This document shows, piece after piece, positions 1 through 7,686 of a stretch of DNA of 31,254 nucleotides. A program made the translations under genes and the position numbers. Every line of letters begins with the position of its first letter. Position 1 is the first letter of the stretch. Below the pieces are notes generated by a model. That model saw only the letters and a list, made by a program, of their open reading frames with translations. It ran no database searches and was not told the origin of the DNA. This stretch comes from JAYYZW01 sp036339995 (lineage in GTDB: Bacteria > Pseudomonadota > Gammaproteobacteria > Ga0077536), in contig JAYYZW010000051.1 of NCBI GenBank assembly GCA_036339995.1, forward strand, positions 1 through 31,254, in the 5' to 3' direction.

Positions 1-36
1 AACGATATCTGACCGCGGCTTGCGACACAAAATTCA

Positions 37-58
37 ATTCGCCCGCTTGCGGGCGAAT
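37..58 (-). terminator. Rho-independent terminator of the acyl-CoA ligase gene
   Basis: A perfect 10-bp inverted repeat (ATTCGCCCGC, loop TT, GCGGGCGAAT) lies about 28 bases past the stop codon of the minus-strand acyl-CoA ligase gene. On the minus strand the stem is followed by a T-rich run (TTGAATTTTG), as expected for an intrinsic terminator. The hairpin core resembles the REP-like hairpins at 12727-12816, so it may have been recruited from a REP element. That last point is inference. Confidence 0.7.
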
Positions 59-86
59 AAGTGCAGCCCAACTCCGAAATCCTTGT

Positions 87-1727
87 TCACGCGGCCGTAT
101 CCGGAAATGCGTAATTTGCGAATGTCTCTCTGAGCGTCAACTTGCTGATCTTACCGGTCGCCGTATGGGGCAGTTCGTCGACGAACACGACGTCGTTGGG
201 AATCCACCACTTGGCGACTTTGCCTTCGAACCATTGAAGCAGTTCGTCGCGTGTCGGCTCTGCGTCGTCGGCTTTGACGACCACGAGTAAGGGCCGTTCC
301 TGCCATTTCGGGTGATGCGCACCGATCACCGCCGCTTCGGCGACGCCGGGGTGTCCGGCCGCCACGTTTTCCAGATCGATCGAACTGATCCATTCGCCGC
401 CAGATTTGATGACGTCCTTGGTGCGGTCGGTGATGCGTATGTAACCTTCCTCGTCTATCGTCGCGACGTCGCCGGTATTGAACCAACCGTCAGCGCCGTG
501 GGCGTCGCTCGGCTGATCCAGTTTGTAATAATCACGGATCACCCACGGACCGCGCACCTTGAGCGCGCCGAAAGCCTCGCCGTCCCAGGGTAGCTCATTG
601 CCGTCGTCATCGGTGATCTTCATTTCCACTCCGGCAACGGGACGGCCTGCACTCTGAAACAATTCGTCCTTTTCTTCCCGAGAGTAATTTGCATTGGCCT
701 GTTTCGGCATGTTGAGCGATCCGAGAGGGCTCATTTCCGTCATGCCCCAGGCGTGCAACACGGTTACGTCATATCGATCCCGAAATTCCTGCATCATCGA
801 CACCGGGCATGCCGAGCCGCCTATCGCCGTCCGATCAAGTGGTTTCAGATTGCGGCCGGACTCTTTCAAGTACTTCAACACAGGTAACCACACCGTTGGA
901 ACACCGCCGGCCACGGTCACGCCCTCTTCGTTGATCAAATCAACCAGGGCCTCGGGTTCGCCCAACTTCGGACCCGGCATCACCATTTTCGCGCCGATCA
1001 TCGGGCAGCTGAACGGGAGACCCCATGCATTGACGTGAAACATCGGCACGATCGGCATAACGCAATCCATTGCCGACACATTGAGAACGTCTGGCATTGC
1101 CTGACCATAGGTATGGAGTACCGTCGAACGGTGGCTGTAAAGCGCGCCCTTGGGATTGCCGGTGGTGCCCGAGGTGTAGCACAACCCGCTGGCCCGGTTC
1201 TCGTCCAAAGCAGGCCATTCATACACATCCGACTCCGCCGCAAGCAATTGTTCGTAACACATCGCTTTGGGCAGAGCGGTATCCGGCATGTGCGCCTCGT
1301 CGGTCAATACAATATAGCCTTTTACACTTGGACATTGAGACGCGATGCCCTCGAGCAGCGTCACGAAAGCGGGATCGGTGAACATCCATTCGTCCCCGGC
1401 GTGATTGATGATATAGACGAGTTGCTCCGCGAACAGGCGCGGATTGACCGTGTGATAGATGCGGCCGCTGCAGGCGGCGCCGTAGTACAGCTCGAGATGG
1501 CGGAAATCGTTCCAAGCGAGGGTCGCGATCCGCGCGTCCTCAGACGCGCCGATTCTATCCAGCGCGTTCGCGAGTCTGCGCGTCCGCTCGAAACAGTCTC
1601 CGTAAGTATAGCGGTGCCGTAGATGGTCCGCCGTTACCGACACCACTTCGCGCTTCGCATGATTCCGTTCGCAATGCCGCATGATCGACGTGATCAGCAG
1701 CGGGATTTCCATCATCAGGCCTTGCAT
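87..1727 (-). CDS. Fatty-acid/aryl acyl-CoA ligase (AMP-binding, FadD/DmdB-like)
   Basis: Member of the ANL superfamily, which activates a carboxylic acid with ATP and transfers it to coenzyme A in the cytoplasm. The 546-residue length is normal. Visible motifs are the P-loop YTSGTTGNPKG at residues 184-194, the adenine/Mg motif GMTE at 328-331, GWFNTGD at 414-420, the hinge region RTKDVIKSGGEWIS at 435-448 and the catalytic lysine in TATGKISK near 526. The form resembles medium/long-chain or methylmercaptopropionate-type ligases, but the substrate cannot be assigned. The ATG is preceded by GAGGA at good spacing. A terminator hairpin follows the gene. With the catabolic cluster on the other strand it may activate the acid released from a degraded ring compound (inference). 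Confidence 0.93.
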   Translation of the reverse strand: MQGLMMEIPLLITSIMRHCERNHAKREVVSVTADHLRHRYTYGDCFERTRRLANALDRIGASEDARIATLAWNDFRHLELYYGAACSGRIYHTVNPRLFAEQLVYIINHAGDEWMFTDPAFVTLLEGIASQCPSVKGYIVLTDEAHMPDTALPKAMCYEQLLAAESDVYEWPALDENRASGLCYTSGTTGNPKGALYSHRSTVLHTYGQAMPDVLNVSAMDCVMPIVPMFHVNAWGLPFSCPMIGAKMVMPGPKLGEPEALVDLINEEGVTVAGGVPTVWLPVLKYLKESGRNLKPLDRTAIGGSACPVSMMQEFRDRYDVTVLHAWGMTEMSPLGSLNMPKQANANYSREEKDELFQSAGRPVAGVEMKITDDDGNELPWDGEAFGALKVRGPWVIRDYYKLDQPSDAHGADGWFNTGDVATIDEEGYIRITDRTKDVIKSGGEWISSIDLENVAAGHPGVAEAAVIGAHHPKWQERPLLVVVKADDAEPTRDELLQWFEGKVAKWWIPNDVVFVDELPHTATGKISKLTLRETFANYAFPDTAA

Positions 1728-1801
1728 GACATTGTCCTCAATCGAATAGATCCGTTATCGATGCGCCGTTCCGATCCCCGAACTTCGCGCGTGCCCGAAT
1801 T

Positions 1802-2194
1802 CTAGATCAATTCTAACCGGCAAGGTCGTAACCATGATCGCTCAAGCAGCGCTCGACGAAGTTGCGGTAGGTTGGGTTGGAACCGGGGTTTTTTGAAAAA
1901 GGCATGGAGCAGGGACGCGGTGGCGCCGGACGCGGCGCCTATCTTCGCGCCCCGGGTCGCGGAACCGCCGATAGCGCCGCCGTGCACCGCGGCCCGTGCG
2001 GAATCGCTCGCATTGCCGCCGTAAGGGCTGGCCCCGGCTGATTCGGCGAGCTGCTTGCACGCGGCGATGTCCGCCTCGACCTGTCCCGTGCCGACCGACT
2101 GCGAATGAGTGTTCGGATAGATCACCGGTTTGTTGGCGGCGCAGCCGGCGGCAGCCAGGACGAGCGTAAAGATGATCAGTCGGAGTGACGGCAT
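1802..2194 (-). CDS. Small glycine-zipper-type lipoprotein, 3' end frameshifted
   Basis: The N-terminus is a lipoprotein signal peptide (MPSLRLIIFTLVLAAAGC, lipobox AAGC). Then come a short polar region with one Cys and a Gly/Ala/Ser-rich stretch (GGAIGG, GAKIGAASGA) typical of glycine-zipper envelope proteins. As read, the last 30 or so residues (RFQPNLPQLRRALLER and on) look like noise. In the neighbouring frame the same DNA encodes NPTYRNFVERCLSDHGYDLAG and a stop at 1813-1815, a typical C-terminus for this family. Removing one base from the C4/A6 run (plus-strand 1885-1894) restores it. This is either a real frameshift or a sequencing error. The start has AAGGA upstream. Function is unknown beyond a likely outer-membrane-anchored small protein. 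Confidence 0.72.
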   Translation of the reverse strand: MPSLRLIIFTLVLAAAGCAANKPVIYPNTHSQSVGTGQVEADIAACKQLAESAGASPYGGNASDSARAAVHGGAIGGSATRGAKIGAASGATASLLHAFFKKPRFQPNLPQLRRALLERSWLRPCRLELI

Positions 2195-2441
2195 TGTCTT
2201 TCGTTCCTTTATCGGTCATCCACTGAAAACGGTGGCAGCCTTACGGTTCACTTCCCCCAATCCAACTCTAAGGTACGGCACATTCTTTGCGCCCCGTTCT
2301 ATAGGTACATTCTGACATGCAACCTGTGAACCTCAACTGAACACTAAGGGCGTCGAAGTGAACGATGAACTCAAAGGGTTTGATGACGAGCTGCATACGC
2401 TGTCCCGGTAGGGCGCTTTCTCGATGTTGACCAGCGTCTTA

Positions 2442-3128
2442 TCACGAACGTCGCCGATGCTCTCCCCGCGCTCGGCATCTTTCCCACGCGCTCAGGCAGG
2501 TATCGAGGTCGATCGTAGTGAGCGGATCATCACCGGAGACATAGTGTTCGAGATAAGGTAAGTCATCGTATCCCCAGAAGACCTCCTCACCGATGATCAT
2601 CGTCGGTACGCCGAATCCGCCCCGCGCAATGCATTCGTCGGTGTTGGCTCTGACCGCCGTCTTGGCCGCTTCGCTGCCGACGCCCGCGATAAGATCCCGT
2701 GCATCGAAATCACGCTCGCCCAGATACCTGGCGATGGCTTCAACGTCGTTCGCATTGAGCGCGTCCACCCACACGCCGCGCAGAAGAATGCCGATTAGTT
2801 GCGAACGTTTTTCGCCGGATGCAAGCTGCGCCGTCAGGCGCAAGAGGAAAAGCGGATTAAACGGGTGCCTTTCCGGCGCATTCAAGGGAATCCCAAGGTT
2901 CAATGCCTTGCGCAGGTTATTGCGATTCATCCAATCGAGTTTAGGGTCGATCTCGGCCGGACCGAGCTGTCCGTATGCCTTCAGGAAACCGGCGAACAGC
3001 ACCGGTATCGGTTCGAGCGCGCAACCGTGCCGCGCCGCCAGGTCCGGGAGAACATGCCAGGCCAAATAAGCGTTATGCGAGATGTAATCGAAGTAGAAAT
3101 CGATCTTCTTGTTGGGCACGTCAGTCAT
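2442..3128 (-). CDS. 2-hydroxychromene-2-carboxylate isomerase family protein (DsbA fold)
   Basis: A thioredoxin/GST-kappa-fold protein of the HCCA isomerase family, which in naphthalene and related PAH pathways uses glutathione to isomerise 2-hydroxychromene-2-carboxylate. The N-terminus KKIDFYFDYISHNAYLAW matches the family pattern, with the active-site serine kept although SH replaces the common SP. The late GGFGVPTMIIGEEVFWGYDDL segment is the cis-Pro loop (GVPT) plus the family's W-G-x-D-x-L signature. The ATG at 3128 fits family N-termini; a GTG six codons upstream (3146) is the alternative start. Divergent from the catabolic cluster across a 317-bp gap, so it may serve the same pathway, which would point to an aromatic substrate (inference). 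Confidence 0.85.
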   Translation of the reverse strand: MTDVPNKKIDFYFDYISHNAYLAWHVLPDLAARHGCALEPIPVLFAGFLKAYGQLGPAEIDPKLDWMNRNNLRKALNLGIPLNAPERHPFNPLFLLRLTAQLASGEKRSQLIGILLRGVWVDALNANDVEAIARYLGERDFDARDLIAGVGSEAAKTAVRANTDECIARGGFGVPTMIIGEEVFWGYDDLPYLEHYVSGDDPLTTIDLDTCLSAWERCRARGEHRRRS

Positions 3129-3326
3129 CTTATCGGGTATCTGCACTTAATCCGGGTCCCGGTGTTTCAATCCGCGATCATGAGAAAATCGAAATCCTCG
3201 ACGGATTTTGCGCATAGGTCAAGGTCGAGAGCCCAGGTTACAATCGTAACGGCGTCAGGCGCATGGGAGCTATCGTGTCGCGGGCATCGGCGCTCGAATC
3301 GATCGATCGAGCTTATCCTTTTCCCG

Positions 3327-3354
3327 CTTTCAATTCGGCCGAACGTTTTATAAT
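3327..3354 (+). promoter_or_regulatory. Candidate sigma-70 promoter of the catabolic cluster
   Basis: TATAAT at 3349-3354 is a perfect -10 hexamer on the plus strand, 91 bases before the phosphotransferase ATG. The matching -35 (CTTTCA at 3327-3332, 16-bp spacer) is poor. A weak -35 is common at activator-dependent promoters. The assignment rests on sequence alone. Confidence 0.35.
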
Positions 3355-3394
3355 CTTCCGGGCCGACGGTGTCCGCGCCCGGTACAGTCATATA

Positions 3395-3409
3395 CAGGTC
3401 GGATACCTG
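3395..3409. promoter_or_regulatory. Inverted repeat CAGGT-N5-ACCTG, possible operator
   Basis: Perfect 5-bp arms with a 5-bp spacer, about 35-50 bases downstream of the expected transcription start and ahead of the phosphotransferase ribosome-binding site. The position would suit a repressor roadblock. The arms are short and chance cannot be excluded. Confidence 0.3.
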
Positions 3410-3445
3410 ATGCGCCGAGTTGCCTTTGAGGGAGGTCTCTTCGCG

Positions 3446-4519
3446 ATGCCTAAAACCATTGCCATTCCACGGCCGCAGGGCGTTACGCCGGCCTGGTTGA
3501 CGGCGGCACTCAATCGCCAGGGTATCGATGCGACAGTTGCGGATTTCAGGATGGACAAGGTTGGCACCGGCCAACTCGGCGAGACCCGTCGCTTTCATCT
3601 GAACTATGAAGGCGCCGCGCCGACGGACGCGCCGCAGACGGTGGTCGGTAAATTCCCCTCGGACAACGATGTCGCCTGCAAAACCGGTAAGGAAATGGGT
3701 TTCTACCGCGCCGAGGTGATGTTTTACCGCGAAGCAGCGCACCGGGCGGTCATCAGAACGCCGGGCGTCTACGTCGCCGAGATAGATCACGACACCAATG
3801 AGTTCGTGCTCTTGTTCGAGGATCTCGCCCCCGCCCAACAGGGCGATCACATGACTGGATGCAGTGTCGAAGTCGCGCGCAAGGCGCTCAAGGAAGCGGC
3901 GCTGCTGCACGCCGCCTTCTGGAACGATACAGAACTCATGAACCAGGATTGGATGTACGTCCCCGAAGGCGGGCAGGGTTTCTACACTACCGAGTTGATG
4001 GAATCATCCTGGGAGCATTTCGAGAAGACCTACGCCCATCGAATGGATCCGCAAGTCATCAAGGTCTGCGACAAGTTAATCAAGTGCCACGCCGCGTGGA
4101 ATGCGCCGCGCGACCTGCCGAAATGCTATTCGCACAACGATTTCCGGGTTGACAACATGTTGATCGGCGGCGAACGCATCTGTCTCGTCGACTGGCAGAC
4201 CAGCAACTTTCTCGGCACCGGCATGGATGTCGCCTACTTTCTCGGGGGCGCCTTCGATCGCGAAACGCGGCGTGCACACGAGGTCGAACTCCTGCATGAA
4301 TATCGCGACCATCTCATTGCCGGTGGCGTCACAGATTACGACTTCGACCATCTGATGGCCGATTACCGTCATTACAGCTTCGCCGTTCTGGTGGTCGCGA
4401 TCGCCGCCACCGTGATCGTGGAGCAAACCGCTCGCGGTGATCAACTGTTCATGAAAATGGTTACCGACGGCGCCTACCAGGCCATCGACAATGACGCGCT
4501 CGACGTGCTGCCATCCTGA
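3446..4519 (+). CDS. Phosphotransferase family protein (APH/CHK kinase-like)
   Basis: A 357-residue protein of the aminoglycoside-phosphotransferase/ecdysteroid-kinase-like fold, transferring the ATP gamma-phosphate to a small-molecule hydroxyl. Seen: VVGKF with the ATP-binding lysine near residue 69, the catalytic HNDFRVDN loop at 230-237, and the Mg-binding LVDWQ with D249. An in-frame ATG exists at 3263, but ATG 3446 is preceded by GGGAGGT at good spacing and the extra 61 residues look unlike the family, so 3446 was chosen. First gene of the plus-strand cluster. Family precedents include kinases acting on hydroxy-acyl intermediates (the phosphotransferase domains of ACAD10/11, LvaA in levulinate use), so phosphorylation of a hydroxylated catabolic intermediate is possible. 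Antibiotic resistance is less likely in this context. Confidence 0.88.
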   Translation: MPKTIAIPRPQGVTPAWLTAALNRQGIDATVADFRMDKVGTGQLGETRRFHLNYEGAAPTDAPQTVVGKFPSDNDVACKTGKEMGFYRAEVMFYREAAHRAVIRTPGVYVAEIDHDTNEFVLLFEDLAPAQQGDHMTGCSVEVARKALKEAALLHAAFWNDTELMNQDWMYVPEGGQGFYTTELMESSWEHFEKTYAHRMDPQVIKVCDKLIKCHAAWNAPRDLPKCYSHNDFRVDNMLIGGERICLVDWQTSNFLGTGMDVAYFLGGAFDRETRRAHEVELLHEYRDHLIAGGVTDYDFDHLMADYRHYSFAVLVVAIAATVIVEQTARGDQLFMKMVTDGAYQAIDNDALDVLPS

Positions 4520-4529
4520 TTCGCCGACC

Positions 4530-5216
4530 ATGCGCCTCGCCAAGCCCCATCTCGACATTGGTCTGTTCACCAACGACATCACCAGCCATCGTGCATTCTG
4601 GAGTGAAACGGTCGGCCTGCGACTGGACCACGAACTCGATTTTGGCAACGGGATCATTCAGCATCGCTACGACGCGCACGATTCGGTGATCAAGATCAAT
4701 CATTTTCCCGATCCGTTCGAGCTGCAGGCGCCCTCGGGTTACACCGGCTTGACGATCGCGCGCATGGGTGCCGCAGCGTGGGAAGGGACACACCCGGGTG
4801 GCGAGAGAGTGCGGCTGGTTCCCCCCGGCACGAACGGCGTCATCGGCATCGGGATCACGGTGAGCACGCCCGATCCCGCGCGCATGATGGACTTCTATCT
4901 CGACGCTATGGAATTTGAAAAGGCAGGATCCAGGGTCGCGCGCTGCGGCGACAGCCTGTTATTCGTGGAAGAGGGTCCGGGCGGAGTTGAGACTGAAGAC
5001 TTCGTCGGCCCGAATTTCCGATACCTCACGGTGCAGATCTTCGATGCCGACGAAGCCTGCGATCAGATCGTCGGCCGCGGCGGGCGACTCAGCCGCACGC
5101 CTGTCACACTTGGGAAAATCGCACGTTATGGATTCGTATGCGATCCTGACGGCAATTGGATCGAGATCTCGGCGCGGGCGTCCCTGACGGGGATCATTCC
5201 CCCGCCCGACGCTTGA
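4530..5216 (+). CDS. VOC family protein, two domains, atypical metal ligands
   Basis: A 228-residue protein with two vicinal-oxygen-chelate half-repeats, roughly residues 3-80 and 105-215, the second ending in FVCDPDGNWIEI. VOC proteins include glyoxalases, extradiol dioxygenases and epimerases. In the first half-repeat the usual metal-binding His of the opening strand aligns with Asp (LDIGLFTND); in the second, both usual His positions are replaced (IGIGITVSTPD and FRYLTVQIFD), while the final Glu in WIEI remains. Standard extradiol dioxygenase or glyoxalase chemistry is therefore doubtful, and it may bind or isomerise a substrate instead. The ATG at 4530 is 10 bases after the kinase stop, which suggests cotranscription. 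An in-frame start at 4491 would overlap the kinase and is less likely. Confidence 0.82.
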   Translation: MRLAKPHLDIGLFTNDITSHRAFWSETVGLRLDHELDFGNGIIQHRYDAHDSVIKINHFPDPFELQAPSGYTGLTIARMGAAAWEGTHPGGERVRLVPPGTNGVIGIGITVSTPDPARMMDFYLDAMEFEKAGSRVARCGDSLLFVEEGPGGVETEDFVGPNFRYLTVQIFDADEACDQIVGRGGRLSRTPVTLGKIARYGFVCDPDGNWIEISARASLTGIIPPPDA

Positions 5217-5327
5217 GTGATAGAGCGACGGATCTTCGGGCGCTCGTACAAGTAACCGAGACCGCAGCAAATAAAAATGCGGCGCAATTTAGAGCGCTAG
5301 AAATTGAAAAAAACCAGGAGCCCTTCG

Positions 5328-6470
5328 ATGAGCGACATCCGATCTTTCCGTTTTGACGTACCCGAGGAAGCGTTGGACGATCTTAAGCACCGTCTCGGCG
5401 CGGCGCGCTGGCCGGATCGCGAGACGCCCGACGACTGGAGTCAGGGGGTACCGCTCGCCTACATGAAAGAAGTTTGCGACTACTGGCAGAACGAATACGA
5501 CTGGCGGCGCTGCGAAGCGGCGCTCAACGCGCTGCCGCAATACATGACGGAAGTCGACGGACTCGACTTTCAACTCCTGCACGTACGCTCACCGCGCGAC
5601 GACGCACTGCCATTGGTGATGACCCACGGCTGGCCGGGTTCGGTGCTTGAGTTCATGAAAGTGATCGGGCCGCTCACCGATCCAGAGGCACACGGCGGCA
5701 AGGGATCCGATGCATTCCACGTGGTCTGCCCCACCCTGCCGGGCTTCGGCTTTTCCGGCAAACCGAAGGCTCCCGGTTGGACGATCCAACGGATAGGCCG
5801 CACTTGGGGCCAGCTCATGGCCGCGCTTGGCTACGACCGCTACGTGGCGCAGGGAGGCGACTGGGGAGCGGCCGTCACGATCTGCATGGGCCTGTCCGAG
5901 ACCGAACATTGCGCGGCGATACACACCAACATGCCGCTGGTAAGACCGACCGGGGCACTCCTCGATGGCCTGACTGATTTCGAAAAGAACGCCCTTGCGG
6001 CCGGAAAGTACTACTGGGACTGGGAATCCGGCTATTCGAAGGAGCAAAGCACCCGCCCTCAGACCGTGGGCTACGGGCTCGTCGATTCACCGGTGGGACA
6101 GGCCGCCTGGATCCTCGAGAAGTTCTGGGCCTGGTCAGACTGCGACGGCCATCCGGAAAATGCCCTATCACGCGACGAACTACTCGATAACGTGATGATG
6201 TACTGGCTGACGGAGGCCGGCGCGTCGTCGGCGCGAATCTATTGGGAGAGTTTCTCAGTCCTCGGCGAAGAGCCCGAAAAAGTAAACATGCCGACCGGAG
6301 TCAGCATGTTTCCCAAGGAGATCTTCCGCGCATCCAAACGCTGGGTCGAAGATCGTTTCACCAATCTCATTCACTTCAACACGCTCGACAAGGGCGGACA
6401 TTTTGCGGCGTTTGAACAGCCGGCACTCTTCGTCGACGAATTACGCACGTGTTTCGGTCACGTTCGCTGA
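5328..6470 (+). CDS. Epoxide hydrolase (EHN domain plus alpha/beta hydrolase)
   Basis: A 380-residue epoxide hydrolase of the microsomal-like class: N-terminal EHN domain (residues 1-105, with the ARWPD signature at 26-30) followed by an alpha/beta hydrolase core. Seen: oxyanion-hole HGWPG at 100-104, nucleophile D178 in QGGDWGAA, and the catalytic His at 358 in GGHFAAFEQP. The enzyme opens an epoxide with water through a covalent ester to give a diol. Length and motif order are complete, so it should be active. ATG 5328 follows CAGGAG; an upstream in-frame ATG at 5304 lacks such a site. It lies 111 bases after the VOC gene. A place in the cluster downstream of a monooxygenase that makes epoxides is reasonable but inferred. 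Confidence 0.93.
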   Translation: MSDIRSFRFDVPEEALDDLKHRLGAARWPDRETPDDWSQGVPLAYMKEVCDYWQNEYDWRRCEAALNALPQYMTEVDGLDFQLLHVRSPRDDALPLVMTHGWPGSVLEFMKVIGPLTDPEAHGGKGSDAFHVVCPTLPGFGFSGKPKAPGWTIQRIGRTWGQLMAALGYDRYVAQGGDWGAAVTICMGLSETEHCAAIHTNMPLVRPTGALLDGLTDFEKNALAAGKYYWDWESGYSKEQSTRPQTVGYGLVDSPVGQAAWILEKFWAWSDCDGHPENALSRDELLDNVMMYWLTEAGASSARIYWESFSVLGEEPEKVNMPTGVSMFPKEIFRASKRWVEDRFTNLIHFNTLDKGGHFAAFEQPALFVDELRTCFGHVR

Positions 6471-6563
6471 GAAGCGTGAACTGAGAAGTGCGATTACGCG
6501 GGTATCAGCGAAACCGCTTTGTTTCAGCAGAGTAGACTTGAACCGGACCAGAGACGAGACATC

Positions 6564-7028
6564 GTGATAAGAAATAGCCCCATTGAATGCTGCGGCATCG
6601 ACCACGTCGTTCTGCGCGTGACGGATATCGAGCGCTCACTCAAATTCTACGTCGATATTCTGGGTCTCGCGTTGGAACGCGTGATCGAAGACCTCCAGAT
6701 ATACCAGCTCCGCTGCGGGCGAAACCTGATCGACTTGAGCGTCCTGAAGGAAGGCGAAAAGCTTGCGATCAAGGCCGAGCGCGGCGTCGATCACGTGTGC
6801 CTGAACGTCCGCGCAGACGTCGACGCCATGGAGGCTTACCTCAAGGACAACGATATCCCGATCACTCTCGGACCGGTCGAGCTTTACGGCGCTGCGGGTT
6901 TCGGGACCTCGATGTACGTACTCGATCCGGACGAACACACGATAGAACTGAAGGCCCACTATTCGCAGTGGGCGATGCGCACGACCGCGGCCGAAGCCAT
7001 GGGAGGGCTGACGCGGCCAAAGGATTGA
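6564..7028 (+). CDS. VOC family protein (glyoxalase/dioxygenase-like), metal ligands kept
   Basis: A single-chain VOC protein of about 154 residues. The opening strand GIDHVVLRVTDIERSLKFY carries the first His ligand, RGVDHVCLNV the second and HTIELKAH the terminal Glu; a Glu sits near the second-strand position in LALERVIED. Unlike the VOC protein at 4530, this one keeps the full ligand set and may be a metal-dependent lyase, isomerase or small dioxygenase. GTG 6564 starts close to the fold and matches family N-termini; a TTG at 6519 in the same frame is the alternative, and neither has a strong ribosome-binding site. It shares strand and close spacing with the rest of the catabolic cluster. 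The substrate is unknown. Confidence 0.83.
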   Translation: MIRNSPIECCGIDHVVLRVTDIERSLKFYVDILGLALERVIEDLQIYQLRCGRNLIDLSVLKEGEKLAIKAERGVDHVCLNVRADVDAMEAYLKDNDIPITLGPVELYGAAGFGTSMYVLDPDEHTIELKAHYSQWAMRTTAAEAMGGLTRPKD

Positions 7029-7110
7029 TCCCCTGCCCGAGGCCGACGTAACACCCACGTTCGTGGCAAGGTATTTCGCGTTGCCCTAGCATCACATGAA
7101 AGGAACTTTA

Positions 7111-7506
7111 ATGGATAAAGAAATCATACGCGTTGGAAAACTGACCGAAGCCATCGAACAGGCTAAGGTACCGCTCTCAACCGTCGTCAAAGGCGCTGGA
7201 CTCGTCTTCGTGTCCGGCATGCCGCCGATCGATCGGGAAACCGGCGAGTTCATCCTGAACGCCGACGTCGTCACGCAGACCCGACATTGCCTCGAAAATG
7301 TAAAAGCCTGCCTGGAAGCGGCCGGCTCGTCATTGGACAAGGTGTTGAAAGTAACGGTTTACGCCGCCAATGCGGCGCATTTCGGCGCCATCAACGGCGT
7401 ATACCGCGAATACTTCGCCTCCGCGCCGCCGGCGCGAACATTCGTCGCGGTCGGATCCTGGCCCATCGCGTTCGATATCGAGGTGGAATGTGTAGCACTT
7501 GCGTGA
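7111..7506 (+). CDS. RidA/YjgF/UK114 family protein
   Basis: A 131-residue Rid-superfamily protein. RidA proper hydrolyses reactive enamines/imines to ketones and ammonia; other Rid proteins in catabolic operons act on pathway-specific imines or amides. Seen: LVFVSGMPPIDRETGEF near the N-terminus, the TRHCLENVKACLEAAGSSLDKVLKVT helical region, and PARTFVAVG, which holds the conserved active-site Arg. ATG 7111 is preceded by AAAGGA at proper spacing; an ATG at 7096 lies in the same frame but overlaps that site. Membership in this cluster suggests a pathway-specific role rather than general housekeeping (inference). Confidence 0.9.
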   Translation: MDKEIIRVGKLTEAIEQAKVPLSTVVKGAGLVFVSGMPPIDRETGEFILNADVVTQTRHCLENVKACLEAAGSSLDKVLKVTVYAANAAHFGAINGVYREYFASAPPARTFVAVGSWPIAFDIEVECVALA

Positions 7507-7547
7507 ACCGGAGGCCCATTTCGGAACATTAGCCGAATTCCTGGATG

Positions 7548-7563
7548 AACAAGCAAGCTTGTT
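7548..7563. other. Perfect inverted repeat AACAAGC-AA-GCTTGTT
   Basis: A 7-bp perfect inverted repeat with a 2-bp centre, 42 bases after the RidA stop, in a 180-bp gap before the SDR gene. It lacks a following T-run, so it is not a good terminator. It could be an operator or a transcript-processing hairpin. Confidence 0.3.
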
Positions 7564-7630
7564 ACGCGAAACGACGGCAACGGGTGCACGGGGTCAAACG
7601 CGCCTTAATAAGCGTTGTAGACTCGTCGAT

Positions 7631-7660
7631 TCAACGAAATTCGGGTATATCGACGAAATT
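7631..7660 (+). repeat. Direct repeat TCRACGAAATT, two copies 19 bp apart
   Basis: TCAACGAAATT at 7631-7641 and TCGACGAAATT at 7650-7660 differ by one base and sit just upstream of the SDR start at 7687. Spacing of near two helical turns is typical of tandem regulator sites. A second copy this close to the ribosome-binding region could also be chance. Confidence 0.3.
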
Positions 7661-7686
7661 TATCTTGGATAACGAGGCCCAAAAAC

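Larger units (their letters stand above)
3129..3445. promoter_or_regulatory. Divergent intergenic region between isomerase and catabolic cluster
   Basis: The 317-bp stretch holds no convincing gene. Long frames on either strand here are only extensions or shadows of the phosphotransferase gene. It contains a GATC-rich imperfect palindrome at 3293-3311, a consensus -10 hexamer at 3349-3354 and a short inverted repeat at 3395-3409. It must carry start signals for both the minus-strand isomerase and the plus-strand cluster. No regulator gene lies in the window, so any controlling protein is encoded elsewhere. Confidence 0.45.

Noticed and set aside
2358..2411. 17-codon plus-strand frame starting GTG (VNDELKGFDDELHTLSR)
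   Set aside because: Reads like a gene fragment but is too short, with no ribosome-binding site or continuation.
3167..3910. 247-residue minus-strand frame across the start of the phosphotransferase gene
   Set aside because: It is the antisense shadow of a clearly recognised kinase gene and has no family-like motifs.
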